DNA of 64,000 nucleotides, from contig JAPQWV010000688.1 of NCBI GenBank assembly GCA_027422505.1, positions 62,001-126,000 on the forward strand, in the 5' to 3' direction. The position numbers were made by a program, and so were the translations under genes. Of this stretch, positions 1 through 12,045 are shown one piece after another. Numbering within the stretch: position 1 is the first letter of the stretch; every line of letters starts with the position of its first letter. The stretch is from Craterostigma plantagineum. Taxonomy: Eukaryota; Streptophyta; Magnoliopsida; Lamiales; Linderniaceae. The notes beneath the pieces are model-generated. The model searched no databases. It worked only from the letters and a program-made list of their open reading frames with translations, and had not been told where the DNA came from.

Positions 1-40
1 AAAAAAAAGATTACGACCCAATTTTTCTACTTGTCTGCAG

Positions 41-457
41 AGAAACCGAGATGTCGTCCCGGGCATAATTTTGTTAAATTAGTCGGAGGTAAAACGACAA
101 AGATGAACCCATTAACCTTCACTGCCCGAATTTTCGGGGTATCGATGGTTGATCAGCTTCGATTCTTTCTGCAGAAGATGAAGAGGCATTCGACATACTC
201 TACTGCATGGCCTTTGCAATGATGGATGCTCAGTGGCTTGCAATGCAGGCTTCATACATGGAGTTCAATGTAGCAGTTCTTACACACTCATTTGCCCTGT
301 TCTTACAATCTCGGAAAAAGTTTCAAACTTTTTACGGTGAATTTAAAATCTTTTTCAGGAGGTTTTACAAGTGACAAGAACACAGTTAGAGAGAGAGCTT
401 TCGCTAGAAGATGTTCATAAGATCAGAGACTTGCCTGCATACAACCTCTTGTATTGA
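41..457 (+). CDS. ELMO-domain protein, C-terminal exons (partial)
   Basis: Three exons are readable: 41-88, 175-269 and 359-457, with AG/GT borders and a TGA stop at 455-457. Joined, they read through a segment with EDEEAFDILYC, MMDAQWLA and ASYMEFN, then TRTQLERELSLEDV. This is the conserved end of plant ELMO/CED-12 domain proteins, which in animals help activate small GTPases and in plants are little studied. The gene starts left of the window, so only about 80 C-terminal residues are seen. The first exon reads less like the family than the other two, so a base error there is possible. It converges with the next gene, 270 bp away. The family call rests on recalled motif similarity. Confidence 0.75.
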
Positions 458-727
458 TTAGCTGCAGAAATCATTTGCGCATTACTGCTACTGCTATTAC
501 ACATTTTTTTTTTGTGTGTGTGGACAAACAAACAATCAGATTCGTTTGCACATTGCCTTACATATGATCCAACTAACAAATGCACTCGCAGATCTTGAAA
601 TAAATCCCTAAACATTAACCCACTTACAAAGATTATGTTATCTGTGCAAGGAAGACAATAAACGCACCTATAATATAACTGAGCAATGAAGTAATGATAC
701 CAAGAAAAAGTTCTAACGTCTCCTTCA

Positions 728-1755
728 TTAATAACGCCCAAAATCAGAGCTTTTCATCGTCTGCAAGTACCTCTCAACGACGCCCGCCTGAGGAAAATCA
801 GTGTAGTAACCTTCGCCGACCACAACACCTTCTTCTGCGGCGATCCTCTCGACCTCCGCCTGAACCCGCCGCCCACTGACCCGACCCGTGTCTAATATAT
901 TACAAGCCACCTCGATTGTACCTTCGCCGTGGGCCAAAGCCATGGACTCCACCGACTCAAGGCCGCCGCCACGGCCGCTGACTTTCAGGGCAATCCTCGA
1001 AGCCAAAGGCATGTCGTCGGAGAAGATGGGAACGTTGTAGTTGTCGACCCATTGGGTCGCACCGATCGTAATCACGCCCTTGTTTCTGACGGCGCGTGAC
1101 GGGCCCTCGTCGGGTTCTAGCGGTAGGGATTCTTGGTGGGGCCAGCCCGACCATTCGTTGCCCTGTGCGTTGTTGGGCTTGAAGTAGCCGAGCTTTCTTC
1201 TGATCGAGGCGAGGCGGCGGCGCTCGCCGTGCGCTGCGCCGTACAAGTACGCGGCGACTGTGGCGAGGAGCTAATTCCGTCGGAACGATGCGGTCCAAAC
1301 GAGGAAGAAAGAAACGATTTTTAACGCAGAATAACAGCTAACGAACCTTGAAGCTTCGAGCCCACGTCAGCAGCCAAAGATCTAGCAGTTCCGGCGACGC
1401 TATCCAGAGAAACGCCGGCCAAGGGAAAGAAGCAGACGTGGTCGACGACGCCGAGCCTGGGGTGGGTCCCACGATGAGTGTCGAGATCGATGGCGTCGAA
1501 AGCTGCCTTCACCATTTCAAACACTGCATTTTTCAACGGAGACGACGACGACGAGTCTTGATTGCTGCTGATTTCTTGACCCATATCGGCGACCAGCGTA
1601 TACCCAACTCTGTTGTAGGTTTCATCCACGAATCTGTTGATGATCGGCGCCGATCGACGATAGAGCTCCGCCGCTGTTTCAATGGCTTCGAGGGCTAGCT
1701 TGTTTCTGCTTTCTGATATGTACACTTTACAGCAAGTTAGCATTTGCTTCGACAT
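728..1755 (-). CDS. Formiminotransferase-domain protein (FTCD N-terminal type)
   Basis: Two exons, 1755-1347 and 1257-728, are separated by an 89-bp GT-AG intron. They give 939 nt, or 312 residues, with no break. The ATG at 1755 is chosen because similarity to the family starts right after it (MSKQMLTCCKVYISE); upstream in-frame sequence looks like leader. Residues 1 to about 165 match the formiminotransferase N-terminal subdomain (THRGTHPRLGVVDHVCFFPL). The rest matches the C-terminal subdomain, with YLYGAAH just after the splice and GVITIGA further on. In animals this domain moves a formimino group from formiminoglutamate to tetrahydrofolate. Plant proteins have only this domain, without the cyclodeaminase, and their substrate is not settled. 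Length fits the plant family. Confidence 0.88.
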
Positions 1756-2128
1756 GTTATCGCCTTCACTGTTGTAAATGTAATAAGATCGAGTTTGTGG
1801 ACTGTATTTATAGCAGATAATTTCCGGCAAAGAGAATAGGAATGAATAGCGTCAAAATGATCCCCCAAAGAATAAGCGTCCATTACAAACTGAAAGCAAT
1901 TAAGCTCAAGAAATCCAACATCAATAGTAATAATATCATAAAATACAATGACTTGTTCGACACATTCTAAAGAATAAACACAGATGAGAAGGGTTCTCTT
2001 TACAACAAAATACGAGGTAAGGTTTTACCCTCTGCATTCTTCTATCTACAAGCCCTGAGCAAAGAACACACCTCACCTCATGACAAAAATTAAACGAAAA
2101 AATCAGACCTTTGTCTTCTTTTGTAAAC
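1756..2128. other. Intergenic spacer
   Basis: This lies between the start of the formiminotransferase gene and the stop of the LAZ1-type gene, both on the minus strand. It should hold the promoter of the former and the 3' UTR of the latter. No further gene or motif is supported. Confidence 0.6.
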
Positions 2129-4563
2129 TTATTCTTTGATAACCCATCTTCGACCACGAATTTCGAAACCAGTGTAAGTCGTATCGTTACTGCTTTCCCC
2201 TCCGCTCTCAGCGCTAGTATAACCAGATTTACGACGGTGTTTTTTCCTTCTAGAGCTGCTACTGCTATCGCTGATGCTTCCTCCGTTTAAGAGAGGATCG
2301 TCTATGCCTCTGATGATTCTACGAGTTGGTGAGGAGGTTGATATGCAGCTATCGTCCTTTGTTGTTCGTCGTCCTTTGTCATGTCTCTTTATGTTTTGAG
2401 AGATTTTGGTCTTGAACTTGTTGATCCCTTTCTCCACGGGCTCAACTGCTTGAGTTACAGTGAATTTCACGTCTTTGACGATCTGCGGAGGGCCAAAACT
2501 TGTGAAATCACATCAAATATGACAGAAAGACTAACTACTCAGCATTTGGAAGTGGAAGGAAACTTACGTATTCACCAGCACCGATGAAAACATCCTTAAC
2601 GCTTTCTCGGATAGTCATTCCACTTCTAACATCAATGTCAGGGCGTGGAAGTCTTAACTTTGTGGGACGTTCGCTGTCTCTAATCTCTTCGGGGTCTATA
2701 GGGCAATCGACAGAAGCGTAATCTCCCAATACTGCTGTGCTCCCAGAGAAAAGATCTCCCATTAATTCATACGGCTTTGCAGGGAAAACATAAAGGTGAA
2801 CTACTGAAGCAACCCCCATCTGTTCTGGACAAGATACAAGAATTAACAGGCTAACATTACCAAACAACTCGAAAGAATTGGGAGGCACCAAGAAACTTGG
2901 GAAAGATACAGATCCGAGCCATTACCTCGATACAAATGATGAAGTCCTGAACACTCGACTTAAACTGCAGTGATTGAGCTATTGGGCTTTGAAATAAGCC
3001 AACGGCGTAGAGAAGAGCAATAGCAACACCTTGCCACCATGTTAAGAACACGATTGACTTGAACGTCAAAAACTTATACAGTGGTTTAATGTGTGCTAAT
3101 TCATCCTTCGTGATGGCGTAAAAATGAACCAAGCAATACAAGGCCCACGACTGACTGAAGTTTAATACTACGGCTAGGTAGGGGTACCTGAAAGGGAAAA
3201 CAAAAGATACTGTTGAAGCTAGCGCACCACTTTATTTTTTTCAACACATTGGCCAAATGAATAAAAGAAACTCATTAAGATTTTAGGGTGGAAAGGGATC
3301 AACTATGCAATCAAAACTATACAAAAAATCCAAAACACTTGAGAAAACGAATAATGAAGCACAATCATAGAAAATGGGTGATTGAGGGCCTATATATTAA
3401 ACCAAAGTGTTGACAGAGCGACTCAAGAATCCTCGCATAGCAAGAATATGAATTAGCGTAGAAAATTCCGTTATATAACAACACTTCAAGATAAGTAGTT
3501 CGTGCAGTATAATATAAAAAATGTTACTTACCCACAATTCCATTTGAAGTCTCCCTCACAATAGACATCAAAAGCTTCAAGAATAACAGCAGAGATGGCG
3601 GTTAAAGCTTTATAATCATCTGACAGAGAAAAACATAGACTACTCAATGCATCTATGGTAAGAAGATACAGAGCATATCATGAAGATATACATTTATACA
3701 GTACAATGTTATCAGTTAAAAAGAGAACTTACATACTGTACAATTCCGAATTTGATAACCTGATAAACCCATCGACCAAGCCTCCAAGGCTTTAAAACAT
3801 AGTTCATAGGAAAGGGATGCTTTACAATTCCCCTTTCATGGTCATGGCCATGATCTAGTAGTGGTGCTTTCGCACTTAAACGGCCTTCCCTCTCCATAAA
3901 TTCTATTGCCCTCTCTTCTCCACCTAATGAAAACATGAGAAAAATAAGGCGAAAAGTTGAATACGGTGAAGTAGAGAAAAATCAGTGTCTGATTTCATTA
4001 TAATAATCAACCTCTGGAGTTTTTTGCTCAGAAAGATAAAGTGAACAGTTGATTACGATAAAGCGGAGAATACAAGATGACAAGAAGTATACCTAAAGAA
4101 GCAATAAGATACCTCCCAAAGCAGTACATCGCAAAGGATTCATAGCAATCGCGAAGAATTCCGATATCAACACTAATCGAAGGGTGTACTAACGATATAA
4201 ACTGCAATAAAAATGATGTCTTTGTGAGGTACCATTCTTATAAAAAGCTGTGAAAAATAATCAAACAGTAGGTGAGAAACCACACAAGATTTCTAATAAA
4301 ACATAATCTATCTATATGATGCCCTATGTTTCTAAAAGCTAACGAAAGCAGTCGACATGAACAAAGAGAGTCAGCAACACACAGAGGCCATAAGACATAC
4401 CGATTCAACAGCGTAACATGGCACCATCAATATCACCCCAATCAGAAACTTTTGCTCCTACAAACAAAAAAAAAAAAAATAGGAAACAAATTCAAACTAA
4501 CGAATAAAGACTTCAATTCAACACAGCTCATCACATAAACATACAAATAGCCCCAAAAAAAAA

Positions 4564-4595
<32 letters not shown>

Positions 4596-4757
4596 CCTCG
4601 GGATTCTTGTACGTCGACAAATGCTCGAAAATGAGGAAAACAGAGAGCGTCAGAGTCGTCACAACGAAACACCCCGCGATCAAAGTTGCCCATATGGGTG
4701 TCGTATACTCGCTCTTCAACAGCCAATTCAGTAGATTGAATAATAGCGATAACCTGA
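2129..4757 (-). CDS. LAZ1-like / TMEM184-type membrane protein (DUF300)
   Basis: Eight coding exons are seen from 5' to 3': about 4757-4597, 4457-4401, 4201-4093, 3923-3733, 3619-3532, 3187-2926, 2819-2568 and 2482-2129, with GT-AG borders. The protein has the family landmarks LIFEHLSTYKNPE, a KFLIGVILMVP segment, RDCYESFAMYCFGRYLIA, GGEERAIEFMEREG and LVHFY...KPLYKFLTFK, plus a Ser/Arg-rich tail ending in GRRWVIKE. LAZ1 homologs are multi-pass membrane proteins of the organic-solute-transporter-alpha fold. In Arabidopsis LAZ1 is linked to programmed cell death and vacuole/brassinosteroid trafficking. The start is unsure: no in-frame ATG lies just upstream of the first clear segment, so a 5' exon or a base error is likely. 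Exon 3619-3532 needs one extra base to stay in frame (AAAGCTTTA where AAGGCTTTA is expected). A run of about 30 A on the plus strand lies in the first intron. Confidence 0.82.
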
Positions 4758-5205
4758 ATTTAATATGTCCTGCAGCATCAAATCTCTTTTTTCTGAAATC
4801 TGCGGTTGTTCTTGCTGCGGAGGCCGATCGAAGTTCATACGACCACGCGACTTGAAATCGATGACGATGACTGATGATTGGTCAGAGCAATAATGGGGCA
4901 CATTGATAACGTTTTTAAACAGGTTATTTCTTTCCTTTTTGTTTTATAATTAATATTAGGTAGAGAAAACAAAGAAGAAAATATATGGGGCAAAATCTAA
5001 AACATAAAAAGATAAGGGTGAAGATACGAAATATTACAAGCCCAATCCAACATGTAATATACATACAAAGCAACCTTAAATTACATAAGCAGTAACATTC
5101 TACTCAAATGACTAGTCAACACAACAACGGTACAAAGCACATTTACTAATTCACATAAGACATAAAAAAACTCGACCATTGCAATTAAGACATCATTGAG
5201 ACTCA
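4758..5205. other. Spacer between LAZ1-like and NINJA genes
   Basis: This should contain the LAZ1-like promoter or 5' exon and the NINJA 3' UTR. An open stretch continues upstream of the first clear LAZ1 exon on the minus strand to about 4,885 but has no ATG. A TTCAG acceptor-like site sits at its border. Nothing else is supported. Confidence 0.5.
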
Positions 5206-6427
5206 TCAGCTATGGGCCGAAGCCGCTGGGAGAGAGTCTAAGCCATCAGTTGCAGAGCTGAGATTTTCGCTAGCATGACGCACAAACTCCTCGGGGGACA
5301 AATGAGAACCATGGCAAGCACAAACTATCCTTATTTGGGTCGGGCTGAACCTGTAAGTCACGCCCGAGATGGTTCGACCATTAGGACCCGAACCCGTCGT
5401 AGATACCCACGGTAGATTTGGGGCCGATCCGCAACCACCGAACTTAATATCAGCTGCTATCCCTGGTTTTATCGCAGGGAATTCTGCTGTAGTGGATTCT
5501 GTTTGGCCTGAGAAGATGCTAAAGGTGAGCCCTTTGCTTGGCTAGCAGAGTTGTGCTGTTGTTTCTCACTGCCTTTCGGGTCGTCTACGAAGATAAGATG
5601 AATTTTGCTGTGATTATTAGCCCACGGGATGATGCATTGACGTAGAAAAAGAAGAGAATTGAAGAAACTAAACCTTGAGTCAAGTGCATCGACTGATGAT
5701 GAGTGATGGTACCACGAGAATTATCCCTGTCTAGCATTGGAAGCTGCAACATGACGGGGAAATTAGCTGGCACCATACTTGGTCCTTCTCCAGCCACTAG
5801 GCTCGTGTTCACTAGTTGACCTTGGTGGTATGGGACGCCATAAGGCTTAGACATTTTCGTTGTTCGATGATGAAATAGTAAACCTCCTCTGTCCTAAAAA
5901 TTCTACACAGCTTTGGCCACCGTATAAATCCTTCTGCTGCCTCAAGGTGGAACTGGCCATTTCGGAATCAGCCACGTCTTCATTATCAGCGGTGGATCCT
6001 TCATCGGTGGTAATTGAAATGTGGGATGTCTTTGTCTTATCAGCCGAATTGTGACGATTGGCCTCACGTTCTTGCTTCTTTTGATGGCCCATCGGTGAAC
6101 AAGCTCTTCCTCTTCTCGCTGGTGCCCGATCTCTTCTCTTCCTCGGTTTCGGTGTTTGCCCACCACATTCCTCCGTTGTTGGAATTCTTGGAAGTTTCTG
6201 TCTCAGCAATGGATTTGCCCAGCTTCGGAAGATTACCTTCAGTTTTCGGAAAGTGTTGGATCCATTTCCACCTTCAAGAAAATTCTTGAAGTCGTTGATT
6301 ATTTTGAATCTCTGTCTTCTTTGTTTGATCTACTGTCAGATGAGCTCCCATCTTTGGCTTTTGCAGAGGAGTTACTCCCACGACATGGTAAACCCAAGCT
6401 CAGATCAAGATTCTTCTCATTCTCCAT
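5206..6427 (-). CDS. NINJA: NINJA (jasmonate co-repressor adaptor), frame-disrupted
   Basis: The ATG is at 6427 and the TGA at 5206-5208. Exon 1 runs to about 5674 and exon 2 covers 5584-5206. Residues 7-13 read LDLSLGL, an EAR motif that recruits TOPLESS co-repressors. Next comes an IINDFKNFLEGGN segment, then KTKTSHISITTDEGST and DNEDVADSE (middle domain). The C-terminal Jas-like domain reads GIAADIKFGGCGS, LPWVSTTGSGPNGRTISG and IVCACHGSHLSPEEF. NINJA bridges JAZ repressors to TOPLESS in the nucleus and keeps jasmonate genes off. The frame is broken at about four places by single missing bases, mostly in A runs (near 6300, 6240, 6090 and 5860). Every domain is present in order, so sequencing error is likelier than decay, but a pseudogene cannot be excluded. 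Confidence 0.85.
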
Positions 6428-7684
6428 CTCTAGTAGGCAGGATAAGAGTACAATCATCAACTTCCTCAATAGAGTCTTTATTCCTAGAATAAAATGAGTC
6501 GAAGGAGTTCAAAAAGCATCAAAATTTCATGGGATCTCTATCATGTTTCACAAACTGAACATTAAAATCATTTTTCAGATCAAGAAATATCATTGACTGG
6601 CGATTAATGGATTCCTCCATTCAAACTCAAACAGCTGAAAAGGAATGACAAAACCTTATGAACCCATCTCATGAAAATGAGAGAAGAAAAATACCATACA
6701 ATGTGTTCTCAACATGACAGAAGAACACAGAGAGCTCATTTCATAACAATAAGTGCCACATAACTTAGCTAAACAGTATCATCATCTCATCATCATCATC
6801 ATTTAGGCTATTAATTGAACTGGTATACCATATTGGAAAACAATCCCACTTTCTTCTATTGTCAATCGTAAAAATTCTAACAATCTAGAGTGGACTACTT
6901 CACAATAACTCTGATGCCAAAAAGGAATGAACAAGCGCAGATCCTGACAAAATTATCTCGCGGGATGAGAAGCGAGCACAAAGCTGGATTCTCATAAATT
7001 ATCACAACCAAAAACACAGATAAACAAAGTAAATCAAAAATGGAGCTGCGGCATAACACGGATAACCAGATCCATTAAAACAATTTAACTAGAAACATCA
7101 AAAGCGGATATACAGATGATTTGTTCTTCACCAACAACAATAATGGGGCAATAAAAAAGTTCGTATTCGTTGGTAAGGATTTATATAGAGGTAGATTAGT
7201 TATAACTAAGTTTTAACAACGTATATAAGGTGTTTATGTGCGAGGGATGTCAAGAGGACGTAAATAGAAACAACACCGGGATGTATGTGGTTCGAATCCC
7301 TTCGGATTCTACGTCCACGAGACGCTACGGAACTTCCTTTGACGCAATGGATCGAATTACACACTCCTGGTTCTCACTCTCCCTCATTATAGTTAGAATA
7401 TTGATAAAGAAAAATTCCTACGCTAAAAGAAACAAGGGCATATAGTCCAGATTTTCTTATCTCTTTTTTATCCCTCTCGCTCTACCTTGAAATGTTAAGT
7501 GTCCCTTTTTATAGTAGCTCCCCGCAGCCTTTCCTATGTGGGTTTCCAGAAATTCGGGGACGTGACTTCTATGGTGCTATGAACAGTAGAAGTCCGCAGT
7601 TTGAATGACCCCTACGACAGCTTTCAGCCTTTCGAACAGTGGCGCCGATCCTCTCATAGGTTGACACGCGTCCCTGTGGCTTTC
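6428..7684. other. NINJA upstream region and left flank of nested transposon
   Basis: No gene is supported. The part near 6.4-7.15 kb should hold the NINJA promoter and 5' UTR. From about 7.2 kb the sequence becomes transposon-like and lacks any gene. It ends abruptly at the LTR start, with the flank gctttc. It probably belongs to the older element that resumes after 15,323. Confidence 0.45.
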
Positions 7685-9221
7685 TGATCGACACGTGGTG
7701 TGGTGAATGAAAAGTGCGACAAGTAATAATTTAAAACGAATACTAAATTACTATCACCGACGTGCGATAGGCAGTGAACCTATCGTTTGTAGTGTAGTAA
7801 AGTGAGTAACGAGTATCGAACACGAGGAATAAATCAAGTACCAGTAATGACCATCGACTCGATATTTAACCTTAATAAAATACGAACTTGTTTGACGACT
7901 GACTTAACCTACGGATCGCTCCTAAATCAACTAGAGATTCAAATAACACGCTTAAACTGATACGAAGCTTCAGATATAAAGATATGCTCGGGATTCGAAT
8001 CCCGCTAGGTAGCATCGGCTAAGACAGTAAAATCGCTCCTAAGTGATTCGGACCAAGTCGCAGTAATTTCCTAGCCCGCTTGCGAATTTGCTGTCGCCCT
8101 AAACGCTCGCGGGGATCTAAAATTCAATAATTACTAACGGCGAGGATCGAGTATTTGCTTTCGCCCTATACTCGAATCCTATCTTCTATGAACGGCCTAA
8201 ACGTTGTTTAGCTGTCGCCCTAAACGTTTTTCCCCACAATCACTTAACACATAGACATATTAAAGCGACGAAACATATTCATAGAACGATAAAAGTCAGA
8301 AACACAAGTCACGATACACAAGTCTTAACTACGAATTATCATAGCGTTCATCTAATCCCGAACACAAACGGGATTAGCTACGCATGATTGACGGGAAAAC
8401 AACGAAAGAAATAAGAAAAAGGCGAAGAATTCATATTCTTGATATCCTGATGATCTGCGATGGAAGCGTCGATGATTCTTCGTTCTTCGTTCAATTGGCG
8501 TGATTCGTCGATGATCCGTCTCTTGCGCTCCGGACGCGATTCTGCGTTCTTATGTGCTATTTTTTCGTCTCTAGAGGATTAGGGTTGATTTCTGGTCGAA
8601 GTCCCGCTCTCTGGGTCGAATTTGGGCTTTTTATAGTGAAATTCGACACTGTCACGGCCTGGGACAAGATAGGTCACGGCCGTGACACTTTCTGGGCGAA
8701 AGTTGAGCTCACTGCCGCTCGTCACGGCCTGGTGCAGTAGCGTCACGGCCGTGACCGTCTCAACAGCTTTGCGGCAGTTTCGTATTTCTCTCGGATGGAG
8801 GGGTAAACGATGTCCGATTGACCTGAAATTTTAACCATAGATAGAAGACTCGCCAATCTTGATTATGACCAAAGGAATTCTCAATCCGAGGTCTGGATTG
8901 AGAGATATGAATTTCTAATGCTGCTGCTGCTATGGGTCACGGCCTGGTGCAATAAGTGTCACGGCCGTGACACCAAGCAGTGTTCTCCTCTGGTGGACGT
9001 CACGGCCTCGTGCATGGACTGTCACGGCCGTGACAGAGGGCAGTATTCGTCCTTTTTGCTCCGTTTTGCCTCGTTTTCGCTCCTTTTCGCTCGAAACTCG
9101 TCCTAAGCTCCTTCAATATCAAAATGAGTGTAAATATGTCGAATAAATGCATAAATTGATTGCTAAAGCTCTATATACCCCAAATAAATACTACGATAAA
9201 CGTATCGAAATACGTTTATCA
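7685..9221 (-). repeat. LTR (3' LTR of copy A element)
   Basis: This 1537-bp repeat is almost identical to 13781-15323. It is the left LTR on the plus strand and therefore the 3' LTR of the minus-strand element. The duplicated 29-kb segment begins inside it, at about 8552. Confidence 0.9.
8651..9034. repeat. Four hairpin modules built on GTCACGGCCGTGAC
   Basis: Four units lie at 8651-8686, 8721-8755, 8936-8971 and 8999-9034. Each has the half-site GTCACGGCC, a spacer of roughly 12-14 bases, then the perfect 14-bp palindrome GTCACGGCCGTGAC (the first arm can also pair with the palindrome's second half). The same block recurs in every LTR here: 14756-15138, 37933-38311 and 43999-44393. Spacers differ between units while arms are kept. 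Confidence 0.85.
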
Positions 9222-10870
9222 AACCTCCCCACACTTAAGCATTTGCTTGTCCTCAAGTAAATTAGAAGTAAGATTAGGCATCACATCAAGATAACGGCAC
9301 GATTATCGCAATTTATCATCAAAGCTAGAAAGCACAAAAGGAATCAAGCAAACAATCACGGATGTTACACTAATGACTTGCACTTGTCGACTAAACTTCC
9401 TTCGCACTGCTAATCGAGACTCATACCTCACAAGGATTCGCTCAAGTCGTTCAATGTATAGGCTAAATTTATAGTGAATCACTCAAATTCGTGCGCTAGT
9501 CCAACCCTGCCATAGGCTTGCAGGCTAATCGCATATCTACTATTTAAAGTGGCAAGCATAAATCTGAGGGTCTTTTCGGGAGAATATGGATCAATAGTCA
9601 TAAAATGGTACGCATATCCATGAACATGCAATCTTTAAGCTAGGGTACGTAAGCGAAAAATTTCGAAGACATAGCATGATCGAACAGAAAATCACACGTC
9701 CCAGCACAGGATTCAACATTCTTGCCCCGAAATCCTAGACTTTTCTGCCCGACCCCTGTCAACTCAGTTCTCTTTCATTTTCTGCCCTTTCCCCTTAATT
9801 ACGCTCTAGTGCACTACCCTTATTCCCTCAAAACATCAAGGTTCGGCTTTTGTCGCAAAGAATACATCGTCACAGCGAATGCCGTGTACCTAGGGATACT
9901 TATTACCAAAACCTATATCTTGCCAAAAGGTTTATGGGTATGCTTATGAAAAGGGATCAGGTCATTTCAGAAAACGGTCAAATCAGGGGTGAGTCATTTC
10001 ACAAATAACAGAGAAGAACACCAAACCATACACTGAACAGTAACTCTCAAGTTCGACTTCTGCTCTATTCTAACGATTCGGTTCATATAATTTCTGGAGG
10101 CTTATATGAGTCAGGGGCATCATATGAGGTACGCAACGAATAGGCTCAGGCTCAAAGGGGCTAACTATTGGGTTAGTCATGGTGGGAAGTTTTGGCTCTG
10201 GACTTAATTCCTAATGCCCTCGTCATTTCTACACTAACACACCAAAACAGTTCAACACGCATTAGACAGGCAAGTTCTAGAGAGATATAGACTAGGCACG
10301 TCACACAACCAAGAAAAAAAAAATGAGCATAAGCTCGTCAGGCTCAACTCTCACAACGAATGGGGTTATGTGTACGAAACTCTCAAAACAGTGCTATATC
10401 TATTCAGGCAAACATGATTCGGTCAGTCATGCATATCCTAATTGCTCACAAAGATTCATAATAATGCAGACTAACTCGAAATAAACGCCAAAATCGTGCC
10501 AGCGTTCAAGAATTCATGCCTTTCTAACGAAAATTTTAGCTCAGAGATACGTCATAAAAAATTTAAAAATTTTCACGTAAGTTTTCAAACTAGAATCCCC
10601 TCCCCACACTTAAACCTGACGTTGTCCTCAACGTAAAAAAAAATAAAAGGAAGAGAAAAGAGTTTAAAAAGAGCGTGACTCCCCTGACAAATAGATGACG
10701 TGGTCGTGAAGTAGTCGTGACTGAACGCGTGCAGGTGACTCATGATATCCTGACATAACTTAAAAGAAATGAAACGTAAAAAGGAACTAGACATAGATAA
10801 TAAAAATAATAATATATTTCATATGCATCATAGTCATAGGTAAATAAATAAAGAAAGTACTAGATAGATA
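9222..10870 (-). other. Non-coding 3' tract of the retrotransposon with polypurine tracts
   Basis: No ORF of any family is seen in 1.65 kb. On the minus strand a purine tract (AGTGTGGGGAGGTT) directly precedes the 3' LTR at about 9222-9236, the expected plus-strand primer. A second copy of this motif lies near 10598-10612 and a third near 11120-11131. A TGGGTTGCCTCCCA motif at 10876-10889 (GGGAGGCAACCCA in element sense) matches a sequence I associate with the end of pol in Athila/Tat-type elements. This suggests a deletion of pol between it and the protease. Confidence 0.65.
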
Positions 10871-11059
10871 ACACATGGGTTGCCTCCCAAGTAGCGCTTC
10901 GTTTACCGTCTTTAGCCGGACGTGCTTTCGTTCGCTTAGGGTGGCTGGAAGTCGAGGTACAGCATCTCTTTCTCTTACGTTTCCTCGCCTACATCCATAC
11001 CTGCGGTGTCTCCATTCACCGGGCAGCGATTTCAGCTCTAGTGGCGTTCGCTCCTCGAC

Positions 11060-11640
11060 TGGCTCTTGTCCTTAACTTCTTCGCTGCTCTCGTCGATGGT
11101 TATGATAGGTTCATCGATCTCCTCCCCACACTTATCGATTTCCACAATCGTGTGCTATCATGCTCACGCTGACCTGTGACAGACCTTGCACAGAAAAGAG
11201 AAAATCGCGCTCAAAGACATCTAAGAAATAGCATTTATCATCTTGCTCGTTGCTCTTTTTCATCGAATCAGCCATATTGAATGTAACTTTTTCGCCGTCT
11301 ACTGTCAAGGTTAATGTTCCATTCCTAACATCTATCATGGTCTCGCCTGTAGCTAAGAATGGTCTACCTAGAATTAATGGAACATTTTCATCCTCGTCCA
11401 TGTCTAAGATCACAAAATCAACAGGGATAACGAACTTATTGACCTTAACTAGAACATCCTCGATAACACTAGAGGGTATTTTAACGATCTATCGGCCAGT
11501 TGAATACTCATTCTAGTGGGTCGTGGTTCACCTAATTCTAACGCTTAAACATGGAGTACGGCATTAAATTTATACTAGCCCTAGATCAGCTAAAGCATGC
11601 TCACAACTAAATCACCTATCAAACAAGGAATTGTAAAACT
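11060..11640 (-). pseudogene. Retrotransposon aspartic protease remnant
   Basis: The minus strand encodes an Athila-type protease. The active-site region reads ADLGASINLMPYSMFKR near 11575, followed by VNKFVIPVDFVILDMDEDE, VPLILGRPFLATG, MIDVRNGTL and EKVTFNM. The N-terminal half has base losses that break the frame, and the clean open stretch is 11132-11413. After an acidic tail the frame stops and no reverse transcriptase follows, so gag-pro ends here. In an intact element this enzyme cuts the Gag-Pol polyprotein. Confidence 0.75.
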
Positions 11641-12045
11641 CCCTGGTCCTTGAGCTTTTTCGGTATCTTGCTCTGGAGTATCGCTGAGCACTCTCCTCGT
11701 AGGTATACCGTGGAGACGTGTTCGAGCTTCCGTCGGTTCCTCAGCAAGTCCATCAGGAACTTAACGAAACTGGGCATCTGCACAATAGCTTCAATAAACG
11801 GTAAGTTAATATGTAATTCTTTGCACATACCCATAATCTGCCAATTAGTGCCTCGTCTTTGTCCTTCTTCAGCCGTGCTGGATAGGAATCTTCGGCTGGT
11901 ATGGCATCACTGGTGGCCGCTCATTCTCCCTCGCTTTTCTATTCGGGTGCAGCAGCCTCCTCCTTTTTAGGTTGAACCTTCTCTTTTTCAGGTGCAGCTT
12001 CCCTCAAACAACGAGCTGGGTACGGGATCTTTGGTTGATACGGCT

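Noticed and set aside
4565..4596. Run of about 30 A, considered as a retroposon poly-A tail
   Set aside because: It lies inside a LAZ1-like intron with exons on both sides on the opposite strand. No SINE or LINE body or target duplication is evident.
7985..8010. GGGATTCGAATCCC in the LTR, resembling a tRNA T-arm (similar at 7295)
   Set aside because: No acceptor, D or anticodon arms fit around it. It is a short palindrome within the LTR, repeated in the other full-length LTRs.
9036..9230. Possible CRISPR-like or satellite array in the LTR because of repeated motifs
   Set aside because: Only four imperfect hairpin modules are present, within an LTR of a plant nuclear element. There is no regular repeat-spacer period.
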